Assembly (NCBI RefSeq): GCF_001632365.1
Contig: NW_024468512.1
Span: 436,551-500,550 of the forward strand
Reading direction: 5' to 3'
DNA from: Laetiporus sulphureus 93-53
Lineage: Eukaryota > Basidiomycota > Agaricomycetes > Polyporales > Laetiporaceae
DNA length: 64,000 bases
In this document: positions 48,205 through 59,700 of the stretch, one piece after another
Position numbering within the stretch: position 1 is the first letter of the stretch
Layout: each line of letters begins with the position of its first letter
Program-made: the position numbers and the translations under genes
Notes under the pieces: generated by a model
The model's database searches: none
Seen by the model: the letters and a program-made list of their open reading frames with translations, nothing else
What the model was told of the DNA's origin: nothing

Positions 48205-51200
48205 TTAGCCCTCTTCTTCCTCTTCTGACCCTTGCCCTGCTAAATCCTTAACTTCCCCTTCTCCAGGCTCTTCTTCTTCTTCCTCCAGGTTCCCGAATTC
48301 TTCTGCTTCTTTCATCTCATCTAGCCGCTTCTGAGAGACGTTCAATACTTCTTCTGGTACCGATATCCGCTTGCGCGCAACGAATGGTATTACTCGGAAG
48401 GCTGCCACTGGCCTGTCCAAGACCGCTCCATCGAGTTCTGCTAGTACGTAAGCCCCACCTCGGTTGCGTAGAATTACCACATAGGGCCCAATGTATCTGG
48501 GCTGCATCTTGCGATTGAGAGATTTCTCAATTTTCGTGTGTCGGACCAGTACCAAGTCTCCGCGGCTAAAGTCAAAATTGCGGATCTTTGCAGAATGGTC
48601 CCTTTCGAACTTTTGTGCAGCTTCCCTTCTAGCTTTGTAGATGGTGTTATGAATCTTCTCTACTTGCTCTCGATGCTTTTGTAAGGCTTCAGCCCGTCAC
48701 GCGATTAGCTCCGTGGTAGATATCATCGAAGTTGGCAGTGGTAGGAGGTAAGTGGCTTCGACTATGTCCATTGGTAGGATTGGCTGCATTCCTGTGACTG
48801 CAAAGTACGGCGAGCACCCCATGCGACGCCTTGTAGTAATTCTTTCAGACCAAAATACAGAGTGCGCTACTTGGCTCCAGTGGTGTTCTTTGCCATCTGC
48901 AGCCTTAAACAGGCCTTGTCATACGTCAAAGTGAGGCCTTTCGACTATTCCATTGGCTCGTGAGTTGTAACCGCTGATCCGAATGTGATTGACGTGGTAC
49001 TTTTTGGATAGATGAGCTGCAGCTTTGACGAAAGGTGCACCATTATCTGTCACGAGCTCCGAGAGTGCACCCCATCGACAAAGTATGTCCTCGAAGATCC
49101 AGTCTGCCAGGGCCTTAGCCGATTCTGCTCAGAGCATGCGAAATTCTGGGTAGTGCGTAAGAGAACAACACCCTTGTACAATGTACTTGAACCCATTGCT
49201 GGACGGCATGTGCATTGTGTCGATGTAAATTTTGGCAAATACCGACGCCGGACTCACGACAGTTGGCAGAATCGAAATCTGCCATACTTGTCTTTGCTGG
49301 CAGAGCAGGCAGCTACGCACAAACCATGCTATGTCTGCTCCAATATCCAGCCACCAAAATCATTCTCAGACCAGAGCCTTGGTCACAAAGATTCCTCGGT
49401 GCCCTAAGTCATCATGCGAGGCTTGCAAGACAGCCATTCACCGCTCTGGCCATACAACGACCTTATGCACCCCTTGTGAATCCTTTCGCCATAGCTTTCA
49501 TTCTCGAATAAAGAAATGTACCACATACCGTACGACCTTCTCATATTCTTTGTCTGTCCAACTGGTGGGTCTTTGCATATCTCCCAGCCATTGGTAGACA
49601 CGTTTGACTAGTAGGTCTGACTTCGTGGCTCGTTCAGATCGTGGAACGTTACTATAGCCATCCGATGAGCTCGAATCTGTGGCGGGTATAGCCGGGTTGG
49701 AGCTGGTCTGAACTTGTGCGGAAGACGCAAAAATTGGCCGCAAAGTGCCGCATATATCCTCCTCCCCACTAAAATACTGACTGTCCCCAGTCAGAAGTGT
49801 GTGCGTGAGGGGATGAGAGGAACTGAGTAAGACGCAGTGCATAAAACTGTGAAGTCGGTCGATCCAGTCTTCGAAGCCATCATCGTCCTCAGTAGGCAGC
49901 AAATCATCGGGCTGGACTGGCCTCCAAGATAAGCCATCTGGACCATGTTTAATGCCAGGGACGTGGACCAGCTTAAAGTGGAACAGTAGAATGGACATGA
50001 TCCACCTGTTAATGCTTGCGCTGGGGGCGAGATCTGGGTTTTGAAGCATTCCCTTGATGTATCTGGCATCAACTTCGATGATGAGGTTTCGGACGCCAAT
50101 CAGATACATCTTCAGGGCACGCAGCATGTGATGCAGTCCATAAAGCTCAAGCTTGGGTTGAGAGAATCGACCTTCATGAGCATTAAGCGTGATAGACCCA
50201 AAGCGATTGTAGTAGCGCTTCTTTGGGTCTTCCTCCGAGCATTGGCACAAGTGGTACCCAACCGCTATCATGAACGTGTCCATGGCTAAAATAACTGGTG
50301 CATCTGAGGAGTAGTTGATTGCTCGCAACACGGGAGACTGCAAGAGAGCCTCTTTGAGATCTGTCATGGCCTGGAGTTGATCCTGGCCGAACTCGAATGG
50401 TACACCTTTTCGTGTAAGTTGGACCAGCACATGCGCACGTTTGGCAAAGTTCTTAATAAAGATCCTTGCCACACCAATAGTGCCTAGAAATGCTCGGACT
50501 TCTGATAGATCTTTGCAAGGTCCCCAATTGCGCACTGCTGCAACACGTGATTCATCTGGGAGTCGTCCTTCTGGTGTGCATCGGTGGCCAACAACCATAA
50601 TCTCCGGGCTGCACAGCGCTAACTTTGTCCCCGAGAATGTGCCACCCGTGTACTCCATGCATTGTACTATGCAGTTGAGGTTCTGAAAATGCTCCCAGAT
50701 GAATCTGCATATGCCGGAGTTCTCTGGGATTGTCTCAAACATCCCATCTGACTGCTTGAACTGCGCGGCTGTCCCCTTGACTGGCACATCATTGATGTAG
50801 GGCACAGTAAACTCTGGGATCTCTGATTAAAGAATGTACGTGACGTCGTCATGAAAGATTGGAACTGAGTTCATCCAGCCCATTGACAAGGTTACGAGTT
50901 AGAGTGCGCCGAAGGGAGTCTGGAATGTTGTGAGGTCTCAGGAGGATTCTGCAATTAGCCGTTCATCATAGCCGACATATAAATCCAGCATTGCCCCACA
51001 TGCGCGTCCTCCGAATTGTTCAGTGAGGTGCTCTGGGGTTGGGGTAACTCCGGAATGCTGAATTGTTACGGCATTAAGTGGTTCTAGGCTGTGGATCAAA
51101 TGCAAGGATTTGCCATCCTTCTTGACCACACAGAACCAGCGTGATCTGTACGAGCTGTTCGAGGGCTCGTAGACTCCTGCGTCTATCTTCTGTCTGATCA

Positions 51201-51912
51201 TCGCACAAACTTCTTGATAAATTCCTGGGGGTATCGGAATGTTGTGCTGAACCCAGGGCTTGTGCGGAACCACTGGAAAGTCAATTGGCAGAAAGTACTC
51301 GGTGCGAAAGCTGCCTCGCTCTGAGTCATCCCATGCGAAGGCCCTGTTGTGAAGACAGATAAATGTATGCAAGAGTGCTCGCTCGTCTGGCCATAGAAAT
51401 CCTCCTGAATGTGCTTGGTTCAGGGCCATCATGCGTTCTAGCGAGTATCTGCTGGTGGGCGTAAACTGTGGTGGATGCGTAGGTAGTTGTGGTAGCATGG
51501 CTAGCAGGTCACCCGTAATGGAACGTATGATTCTGAAAGATTCTGGTACCGTGGTAAGAACTGGTCGAGTCTTGAGCGCAACGGGCTTGTACTTCTTCTT
51601 GGTAGCTGCGAAGCCTGCTGACAGAGGTTTGCCTGATTCACGGTGATTGGCGGATGTGGGTGTATCAAGGGATAGAGTCGAGATTAAAGCTTGTGTATGC
51701 GAGGCTTGTAACGTAGATATGCGAGGCAAATCTTGACAATAAAGCAAATTGAGAGCTTGTACAAATTGTTTGGATGCTTGCAAATATCTGACTGGAATAG
51801 CGGTGGGGTCGGAGGGTATGATCTGGGTATATGCGACGATTTCTGGCTGGAGCTGGGCATTTGCTTCGATGACTAGGGCCAAACTGTCACTTGGGTCGTC
51901 CATACCCTCCAC
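48205..51912 (-). pseudogene. A2 RT, RNase H, integrase and acidic tail, decayed
   Basis: The RT entry 'GYEPSNSSYRSRWFCVVKKD'-like region, 'GMNSVPIFHDDV' and 'PYINDVPVKG' are seen; Asn replaces the first catalytic Asp of YxDD. RNase H and its linker are open from 50805 to 49498 ('EVDARYIKGMLQNPD', 'HVPGIKHGPDGLS'). Integrase between 49500 and 48600 has many stops and frame changes. The Glu-rich tail ends at 48205. Confidence 0.78.
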
Positions 51913-52951
51913 TAATGAAAACCTGACTGGTCCATGTCCTTAGGTCGGCGAAACCGTGGAGGAGGTCCTCGGCATATGGTTGGAATAGTCACGACTTGGC
52001 CTGAGTTTGGGCAAACTATCGTGACCGTCTGATCTTCGTTGAAGAAGTTCCTAACCACGCTCTTGGTTAGAACATCAAAGGGTCTTCCAAGTAGGATATC
52101 GTAGGCAGCAGCACGGATAACGTGGATCTGCAAATAAAGCACTATGTCACCAACTTGGAAGGGAATATTGCGCACTAGTCCCAATGATTGGTCGACTTCT
52201 CCATTAGCTGATTGCATATTCAGCTTGACTGTTGGATTGTAGATGAGCCCCAATGCATGGCAGACATCTTCCGACATTGCCACTATCTGACACCCCAGAT
52301 CTAGGATCACTTCTACCTGCTCTTTGTTATTCACCAAAGCCATGATGGAATGAAGCGAATGAGAATCCTTAGCCACCGTCAGCTGTTCTGGGTCTCCGTG
52401 CTGGTGTATGTGTTGCAGATACGTGTCGTAAGGATCTGGGACGATTGAACCATGGGGCTGCAATGGTTCGCCGTGACACGAGAGTTCGCCAATCTGCACC
52501 GTGGTCCTGTTCATGAAGATCTCTTCGTCAGCTTCCTCTATCACTGACATAGAAGTCCCTGTACTTGGCAGATTAACTCTCCTTGGCGTGCAAGCCTCTC
52601 GGTATTTGTTGCGAACATCCGGTGAAATCGACAGTAATTCCTCGAGTGAGATAGCTATCGCGGGATTCTTCATAGATCTCTTAAAAACGTCGTCTGAGAG
52701 CCGTGGCTGATAGACTGGGGTGGTAGTATGATAGGCTGGGTCTCTGTTCTGAGGTCTCGGTGCGTTCGAGGCAAAGTTACGCGTGGATGGTGGCATATAG
52801 GTAGCATCCCTGGCTACACGATAGGGATGTTCTGGCTCCTTGTCTGCTTCCGGCATAGTGACTATAGGCTGCGACGTAGATGGTGTGGTTGATGAAGCAG
52901 CTGTAGGCACTGTACTCGTGATGGGCTATGTCTGCATGACTGGTTGGCTAA
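51912..52951 (-). pseudogene. A2 protease region
   Basis: Open from about 52910 to 51912 with 'VILDLGCQIVAMSEDVCHAL' (Asp-x-Gly site), 'AYDILLGRPFDVLTKS' and 'TVTIVCPNSGQVVTIPT'. It is cut on its N-terminal side by element B. The reading frame matches the gag part on the other side of B. Confidence 0.8.
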
Positions 52952-52956
52952 CTGAC
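52952..52956. repeat. Left target-site duplication of element B (CTGAC)
   Basis: CTGAC immediately precedes the 5' LTR and recurs right after the 3' LTR (61553-61557). Confidence 0.92.
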
Positions 52957-53671
52957 TGTCACGGTTTTACCTGACAAGTCATTAAAGGAACAAATGCTAT
53001 TAAGAAGCATATTATTTTTCATCATTTCTCGTCGCACAAGAAGTCACGTGANNNNNNNNNNNNNNNNNNNNNNNNNNNNNNNNNNNNNNNNNNNNNNNNN
53101 NNNNNNNNNNNNNNNNNNNNNNNNNNNNNNNNNNNNNNNNNNNNNNNNNNNNNNNNNNNNNNNNNNNNNNNNNNNNNNNNNNNNNNNNNNNNNNNNNNNN
53201 NNNNNNNNNNNNNNNNNNNNNNNNNNNNNNNNNNNNNNNNNNNNNNNNNNNNNNNNNNNNNNNNNNNNNNNNNNNNNNNNNNNNNNNNNNNNNNNNNNNN
53301 NNNNNNNNNNNNNNNNNNNNNNNNNNNNNNNNNNNNNNNNNNNNNNNNNNNNNNNNNNNNNNNNNNNNNNNNNNNNNNNNNNNNNNNNNNNNNNNNNNNN
53401 NNNNNNNNNNNNNNNNNNNNNNNNNNNNNNNNNNNNNNNNNNNNNNNNNNNNNNNNNNNNNNNNNNNNNNNNNNNNNNNNNNNNNNNNNNNNNNNNNNNN
53501 NNNNNNNNNNNNNNNNNNNNNNNNNNNNNNNNNNNNNNNNNNNNNNNNNNNNNNNNNNNNNNNNNNNNNNNNNNNNTACCGCCACAGCTCGTCGCTGTTG
53601 GCTCTTAGCCAGGAGACCCTCAAGGGGTTTCTATTTTGGTTGTCTATCTTTGTCATCGGCGTGCCGTGACA
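52957..53671 (+). repeat. 5' LTR of element B with a 525-N assembly gap
   Basis: It starts TGTCACGG and ends GCCGTGACA. Bases 52957-53051 equal 60896-60990, and 53577-53671 equal 61458-61552. The 3' LTR has 467 bp between these blocks, whereas the gap holds 525 N, so the gap length is probably only an estimate. Confidence 0.95.
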
Positions 53672-53673
53672 TT

Positions 53674-53686
53674 AGAATAAGACTGA
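53674..53686 (+). promoter_or_regulatory. Self-priming primer-binding site of element B
   Basis: AGAATAAGACTGA lies two bases after the 5' LTR. It is the exact reverse complement of 61290-61302 in the 3' LTR. That LTR site lies about 30 bp after a TATA box, where the transcript should start. No TGG of a tRNA-type site is present. This is the arrangement known from Tf1 and related chromoviruses. Confidence 0.8.
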
Positions 53687-53705
53687 CCTTTTACGCCCCT
53701 ACCAA

Positions 53706-54500
53706 GTGTCTAACACTGGTAGCCGCGCATTTTTGCCCAGAGATACATCCGCCCAGGGCAGGGCTTTTTCCACACCACTTCCCTCATACACTTCCTCCGC
53801 GTCTCTACCGCCTAAGCCGCTTCCTTCCTTCAAAAGGAACAGCGCTGCAGCGACCGGCAAAGCGCCTCAAGTACACAACGGCATCGTTCCGCCCAACGGA
53901 CGCTACCATCCGTACCAACGCGATCCCCGCCGCACGCACCGCCTAACTCAGGGGAATCTCGTCCAAGCAAAGCCTCCACAAGCCAGCTCACAAGGCATTA
54001 CAGCCGAGCGTCGCCAACAGGAACGCAAGGTTAGCCTCTGGCTCGAAGGCATCCCAAGAGACGCACTTACCCCGCTCATTCCTATTCCCCCCGCACATCC
54101 CTACGCTACATTCCCCGCCATCGACGTCCTTAACTTCGCGCTCTCAAAGAGCTACCATCCTCGCGGGATCCACGAGAATCCCAAAGGCACGCTCCCCGAG
54201 AACATTGCGCCAACTGTATACGCTACTATTCAGCGATACAAAGTTTTGCAGCAGCCTCACATCGCGGCCAAGTTCACAGAGGAACAGTTGAAGTGCCGAG
54301 ATCGAATTCTCCGGCATCTATCTGTTATAAACGAGCGTATTGGAGCAGGGCACGATTTCACATTCGTCGACAGGCGCATCGCTATTAAGCTTTGCGTGGG
54401 ACTAGGAAAGATTTCCTTCAAGGGAATCAATAAGGAACAGGAGCGCGTAGGCAGAGAGATAGTAAAGTTTGAGAAGGAGTCGTGCTACTGGCCCTACTAG
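53706..54500 (+). CDS. Element B ORF1, 264 aa, unknown function
   Basis: This is an open frame starting 35 bp after the 5' LTR and ending with TAG. The N-terminal third is Ser/Pro/Arg-rich and basic. The rest looks globular and helical ('VSLWLEGIPRDALTPLIPIP', 'APTVYATIQRYKVLQQPHI', 'EEQLKCRDRILRHLSVINER'). No Cys knuckle, protease or polymerase motif is present, so it is not gag or pol. It is in the same frame as ORF2 and gag but separated from them by stops. Extra ORFs at this position are unusual for chromoviruses. It could be a nucleic-acid-binding accessory protein (inference from its charge only). Confidence 0.75.
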   Translation: MSNTGSRAFLPRDTSAQGRAFSTPLPSYTSSASLPPKPLPSFKRNSAAATGKAPQVHNGIVPPNGRYHPYQRDPRRTHRLTQGNLVQAKPPQASSQGITAERRQQERKVSLWLEGIPRDALTPLIPIPPAHPYATFPAIDVLNFALSKSYHPRGIHENPKGTLPENIAPTVYATIQRYKVLQQPHIAAKFTEEQLKCRDRILRHLSVINERIGAGHDFTFVDRRIAIKLCVGLGKISFKGINKEQERVGREIVKFEKESCYWPY

Positions 54501-54536
54501 GACCAGTAATATTTTTGTATCACCACTAGTAGTTAT

Positions 54537-54839
54537 ATGCCCCGCTATCAAATCGCGTTCGTATACCAGAACTACATCGTGGACTATTATCGCCCGGCGC
54601 AGGGACAACTCACAGTCATCTGCACCGCGTATTTCATCTACCAACCTCTCGTCACCAACTGGCAACAAGTACTCTACCACTACACGGTACAAGTACACGG
54701 TTATACCACCTACTCGGCACCATTCCGGCTCATTCCTGATTTCGAGGAAGAGCGAGAATACTGGCATTACCGAGCGGAAACTCTACGAGAGGAGCTAGAA
54801 GAAGAAGGACTCATCGAGGAAAATTCCGAACCCTTCTAA
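54537..54839 (+). CDS. Element B ORF2, 100 aa, unknown function
   Basis: A compact open frame 36 bp after ORF1 and 69 bp before gag. The first half is aromatic and beta-like, rich in Tyr ('YQIAFVYQNYIVDYYRPAQG'), and the second half is an acidic helix with repeated Glu. No family is recognised. Its position between ORF1 and gag and its clean open frame argue for selection, but a short ORF can also occur by chance. Confidence 0.55.
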   Translation: MPRYQIAFVYQNYIVDYYRPAQGQLTVICTAYFIYQPLVTNWQQVLYHYTVQVHGYTTYSAPFRLIPDFEEEREYWHYRAETLREELEEEGLIEENSEPF

Positions 54840-54908
54840 GGCAGACATCGAGGATCAATTCACACACTGTCCGTCACATCCTTTCCGTTATCCTCCACAT
54901 CAATCCCC

Positions 54909-56726
54909 ATGTCTCAATATAACCTCGGAGGTGTTTCGTTCCCCGGAGGACACACAATGAGTGAGCCTGCTGACCCCTGGAGGAGTCAGGCCACTTCCAC
55001 ATCATCAGAAGCAGGACCAGCTGCCCCTGTGGATGAACCCCATACTAGCAGCACACCCAAGGCGTCGGGAGTAGTCAGAAACCCGTCGCCCACTACCCTG
55101 CCAGCGTTCGCTACGCCCCAGACTTGGGAATGGCAGGGAATTCCTTATGCAACCATCGAGGAAGCCGCCAATGCCGCTGCACCAAACACCATTCCAAACG
55201 ACGTTAAGGAATGGGTAATGAATGTGGTGCGATCGTTCGTTATGAGAGACGTGGTGAGCTCATACGAGGCCCTACGTCAAAAAATGGATGAACGTCACGA
55301 ACGCACGGTGGCCTCTTTGGAAGACGAAGTGCTGGCTCGCATCCACCTTGAAATAACGGTAGCAGAAATGCAAGACCAGCTTAAAACTGCCAGAGCACGA
55401 GTCGGCGCCCTCTCAGCCGATAACGAAAGGCTTATCAAGGCAAACAATACTCTGACACTCGAAGCCCAAGCAATTCGCAAAGACTTCGAGGATTACAAGG
55501 ATGAAGTAAAGGGTCAGATGGACGCCCTTTACGGCAACATGGTCGCCCTGAAGGAGGCTCAGGAAAAGACCACTACCTACATCGTTGGCTTAGAGTCTCG
55601 ACTCAACAATGCCATCATCAATGCGCCCTCCACAGGTATCCTACCACCGGCCGGCCAAACCAGTCAATCGCCCCGACGAATCAAGCTCCCCGATCCTCCC
55701 AAGTATTCGGGAAGGAAGTCGTCCGAAAACTTTGAAACGTGGTTCACGAACCTGCTCATCTGGCTCGATTATAACCATTTCACAGACGACAAAGACAAAA
55801 TTCGGCAAGCCAACGCACATTTGGAAGGTGGAGCTGCTCTATACATGAAAGAGTACGCAATCAAGCTCGCCTCCGGACAAGACGTTGGTACATGGGCAGA
55901 ATACACCAGGAAACTGGAAATGGCATACAAGACGCTTGACCCCAAGCGCACGGCACAATCCCTGCTAGATGCACACTGCGCAATCCGCCACAAGACGATG
56001 ATCGCCTTCGCAGAGAATTTCAGGGCTTACGCCCCCGAATCAGGATACTCTGACGAAGATCTAATCGTCAAAATCAGGGAACAACGGTCGACCCATATCC
56101 AAACGGTCATGTCGGTAACGGAGACTTTAGATCCCTCCAAGATTCCAACCACATGGATGGATTACCTGGAATTCTGCCTAGAAATTGAAATCAAACATCT
56201 CCAGCAGATGACGGGCAACAAGTCTACCGGACAGACCACGGGAACAAAGGCGACCGCTCCTAAGGACCCTAACGCAATGGACACCAGCGCACGAATAGCA
56301 CACGAACTTTCCCCGGAACAGGACAGGTGGCTGACAAACAAGCTATGCTTGTTTTGCGGAAAGCATGCCTATGAACGAGGAAAGCGGTGTCCCTCCCCCA
56401 AGCCTGAATACAAGGGCAAGCGGTTTCAGACACGAGCCGCCCCAAAACAAGGGCAAGCAAAAGGGAAGGGCAAGGCGACAAATGTGCGGCAGGTGGAGGA
56501 AGAAAGTAGCGCGGGCTCATCAGCTCAAATTGCGGCATTGGAACAAGCAATTGCTGCACTTCGTGGCATGAGCACCACGACGACTACCCCACCGTCCAGC
56601 AAGGGTAAAAGCAAGGCGCGCGGTGCAGACACAGAGTCTGCCATATCAACATCTACGGTCAAGGATACCAACGCGAGAATCGTCGAGATAGACGAGTTCT
56701 CTGAGGATTTTCAGTACGAAGTGTAG
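54909..56726 (+). CDS. gag: Element B gag polyprotein, 605 aa
   Basis: The N-terminal part is Ser/Pro/Thr-rich. A long coiled coil follows ('ASLEDEVLARIHLEITVAEM' to about residue 240). The gag capsid-like domain (retrotrans_gag) follows near 'PPKYSGRKSSENFETWF', with 'ANAHLEGGAALYM' and 'YKTLDPKRTAQSLLDAH'. A zinc-knuckle-like 'CLFCGKHAYERGKRC' and a basic tail finish the protein. Gag packages the RNA into particles. Pol is in the -1 frame and its open frame begins only at 56705, so the two frames overlap by 22 nt. Confidence 0.9.
   Translation: MSQYNLGGVSFPGGHTMSEPADPWRSQATSTSSEAGPAAPVDEPHTSSTPKASGVVRNPSPTTLPAFATPQTWEWQGIPYATIEEAANAAAPNTIPNDVKEWVMNVVRSFVMRDVVSSYEALRQKMDERHERTVASLEDEVLARIHLEITVAEMQDQLKTARARVGALSADNERLIKANNTLTLEAQAIRKDFEDYKDEVKGQMDALYGNMVALKEAQEKTTTYIVGLESRLNNAIINAPSTGILPPAGQTSQSPRRIKLPDPPKYSGRKSSENFETWFTNLLIWLDYNHFTDDKDKIRQANAHLEGGAALYMKEYAIKLASGQDVGTWAEYTRKLEMAYKTLDPKRTAQSLLDAHCAIRHKTMIAFAENFRAYAPESGYSDEDLIVKIREQRSTHIQTVMSVTETLDPSKIPTTWMDYLEFCLEIEIKHLQQMTGNKSTGQTTGTKATAPKDPNAMDTSARIAHELSPEQDRWLTNKLCLFCGKHAYERGKRCPSPKPEYKGKRFQTRAAPKQGQAKGKGKATNVRQVEEESSAGSSAQIAALEQAIAALRGMSTTTTTPPSSKGKSKARGADTESAISTSTVKDTNARIVEIDEFSEDFQYEV
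56705..56726 (+). other. gag/pol frame overlap window
   Basis: The pol frame is closed by TGA at 56702-56704 and the gag frame by TAG at 56724-56726. Any -1 frameshift must therefore happen in these 22 nt. A T-run (TTTT, 56708-56711) is the best slip point, but no perfect X-XXY-YYZ heptamer is present. Reinitiation on the downstream frame is the alternative. Confidence 0.55.
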
Positions 56727-56767
56727 ACGAGTCTGGTGTCACACTTCAGGACAATTGTATTAGTACC

Positions 56768-59700
56768 GTGAGAACGAATGTACCTAGCGACCAACTATAT
56801 ATTGCATCCGCAGGTTTTTCTAAACATTCGATCGAATTGCCGATAAGATTCGTATCACGGGAAATCCAGACAACGGCACTATTGGATTCTGGAGCATTCT
56901 CCTGCTACATCGACCAAAGATTTGCGGAGAAACATGGGTTTAAAATGATACCTCTAAACCATGAAATCCGAATCCTCAACGCAGACGCCAGCCCCAACAA
57001 GGGAGGCGCAATTACTCATCGTGTAGTCACAAGCATCTTAATCGGGGGGCACCGATCAACCGAGAGTTTGCTCGTCACAAACCTTGGACGCATGTCAATG
57101 ATCCTTGGCATGAAATTTCTACAAGAACACAACCCCCGAGTTGACTGGGAACACAGAGAGGTCACGTTCTCAAGATGCAGACACACGCGGAGTCAACGAG
57201 TCAAAGTATGCGAAGAAGAAGTCAACCTTCTATCGCAACCTCGGCTCGAAGATGAAGCGATTCTTCCCGACGTACACATAGATGACGGGTGGGATCAGGA
57301 AGATAACTTCATCAATTGGATAGACTTGCAAGACCAGGATCTTCGCAACATGGTGCACGACATCCTAGGCATAAGCAAGAAGGTAAAGGAGCATTTGGGA
57401 GAACAGCCGGCAGAAGAGACACAGGACAAAGAATATTGGTCCAAATTCGTCCCTCCAGAATTTCATCAATTTGGAGATGTGTTCTCAAAGAAGAGCTCGG
57501 AAAGAATGCCGACGCGTAAGCCCTACGATCACGCAATTGATCTTGTCCCAGACGCGGCAACCCCGAGACCGGCAAAAGTATACCCTATGTCCTTACGAGA
57601 GAAGAACTCGCTCGATGAATGGATTGATGGCGAACAAGCCAAAGGCTACATTCGACCATCTAAATCCCCCTACGCCGCTCCGGTATTTTTCGTTAAAAAG
57701 AAGGATGGATCCCTTAGACTAGTCCAAGACTACAGGGCATTAAACAGTGTCACCAAGAAGAACAAATTCCCACTCCCCCGAATCAATGATCTAATCGACG
57801 GACTCTCAAGGGCTAGCATATTCACTACACTAGACCTGAGATGGGGGTACAATAATGTACGCCTTCGCAAGGGAGATGAGGAAAAGGCAGCGTTCATTAC
57901 CCATAGAGGGTTATTTGAACCCACTGTAATGTACTTCGGATTCTGTAATGCCCCTAGCACTTTCCAGGCCATGATGAACGACGTTTTAGGCGATCTCATT
58001 CGCACTGGAAAGGTGTCAGTCTATATAGATGACATCATCATCTTTACGGATAACCAGGAGGAACATGACCGTCTAACCAAAGAAGTCTTACAACGACTCC
58101 GAGACAATGACCTGTTCGTGAAACCAGAAAAGTGTCACTTTGCGACCACCTTCGTCAAGTTTCTCGGACTCATAATCTCAAAAGGGTCGATACAGATGGA
58201 CTCTGAAAAGGTTGACGGCGTGCTCAAATGGCCGGTACCCACCAAGGTAAAGCAAGTACAAGCATTCCTTGGTCTGGCAAATTTCTATCGACGATTCATC
58301 AAGGATTTCGGATCGATGACCCGACCCTTGACTCTATTAACCCGTAAGGACGCACAATGGAAATGGGAAGAACCTCAACAAAAGGCATTTGAGGCACTTA
58401 AGACTGCATTCACTTCCGCCCCAATTTTAGCGCTCCCCAACGCAATTCGTCCCTTTAGACTAGAGACGGATGCCTCGGACTTTGCCACAGGTGCAGTCCT
58501 TGAACAGTTGGGAGAAGATGAACTCTGGCATCCTGTCGCGTATTACTCCAAATCGCTCAATGAACATGAGCGCAATTATGAGATATATGACAAGGAAATG
58601 CTAGCCATCATTCGGGCTCTGGAAGAATACCGGCAGTACTTTGAAGGACACCCTCACCCGGTTGAGATATGGTCGGATCACCTCAATCTTACCTATTTCC
58701 GACAAGCTCAGACATTGACCAGACGACAAGCTCGCTGGTCACTTTACCTTACACGATTTAACTTTGTTCTCCGTCACCGCCCCGGAAAGACGATGTTGCG
58801 TGCCGATCCTCTGTCCAGGAGGCCAGATCATGAGAAGGGGGTGAGCAATGACAATTCAGGGCAAACCTTGCTTCGACCCGAATATTTTGCCATCCACGCG
58901 ATCTCAGCCACTCATTCCTCCGAAGTTGATGATGCAAAACTTCTAGAAAGAGTGAAATCGGCACTAAAAGACGATGAAATGACCAAAGGTTACCAGCACC
59001 TACTAAAAACTGGCAAGCGAGAGTTCGGAAAAGATCTTCAAGAGTGGAACTTTGAGCATGGATTGCTGCTCAGAAGAGGAAAGGTCTACGTTCCAAAGGA
59101 CTCTACGCTGCGAAATGAGCTGATTAAATTACACCACGACATCTCCACCGCCGGACACGCCGGAAGATGGAAAACGCAAGAATTAATCAGCAGGAATTAT
59201 TGGTGGCCAGGGCTTACCATTGATGTCAAGAAGTACGTCCAAGGCTGTGTGGCTTGTCAAAGAAACAAGACGAGCAAACAAAAGCCATATGGACTACTAC
59301 AACCTAATCCAGTACCACAAGGGCCTTGGGAAATAGTCACCTGTGACCTGATTACACAGCTACCACCAAGCCCAGACCATAGGGGAGAAAAGAAGACTGC
59401 CATTTTGGTAGTCGTCGACCGATTTACCAAACACGCTCACTACTACGCAGTAGATGACACGGTAACGGCATCTCAAGTAGCGTCGATTTTCTACAATGAA
59501 GTATTCAAACTCCATGGAATTCCTAGGCAGATCATATCGGATCGAGGCACCCAGTTCTCAGCCAAACTGTTCCAGGAGTTTTGTCAGAAACTTCACATTA
59601 AGTCGACAATGTCTACAGCCTATCACCCGGAAACGGACGGACAGACCGAACGAGTCAATCAGATTCTGGAGCAATACCTGCGCATGTACTGCAACTACCG

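Noticed and set aside
53012..53656. Open frames running through the N gap
   Set aside because: They exist only because N codons are not stops; they carry no information.
53672..53690. tRNA-type primer site for element B
   Set aside because: No TGG motif follows the LTR, and the 13-nt match to the element's own LTR is a better explanation.
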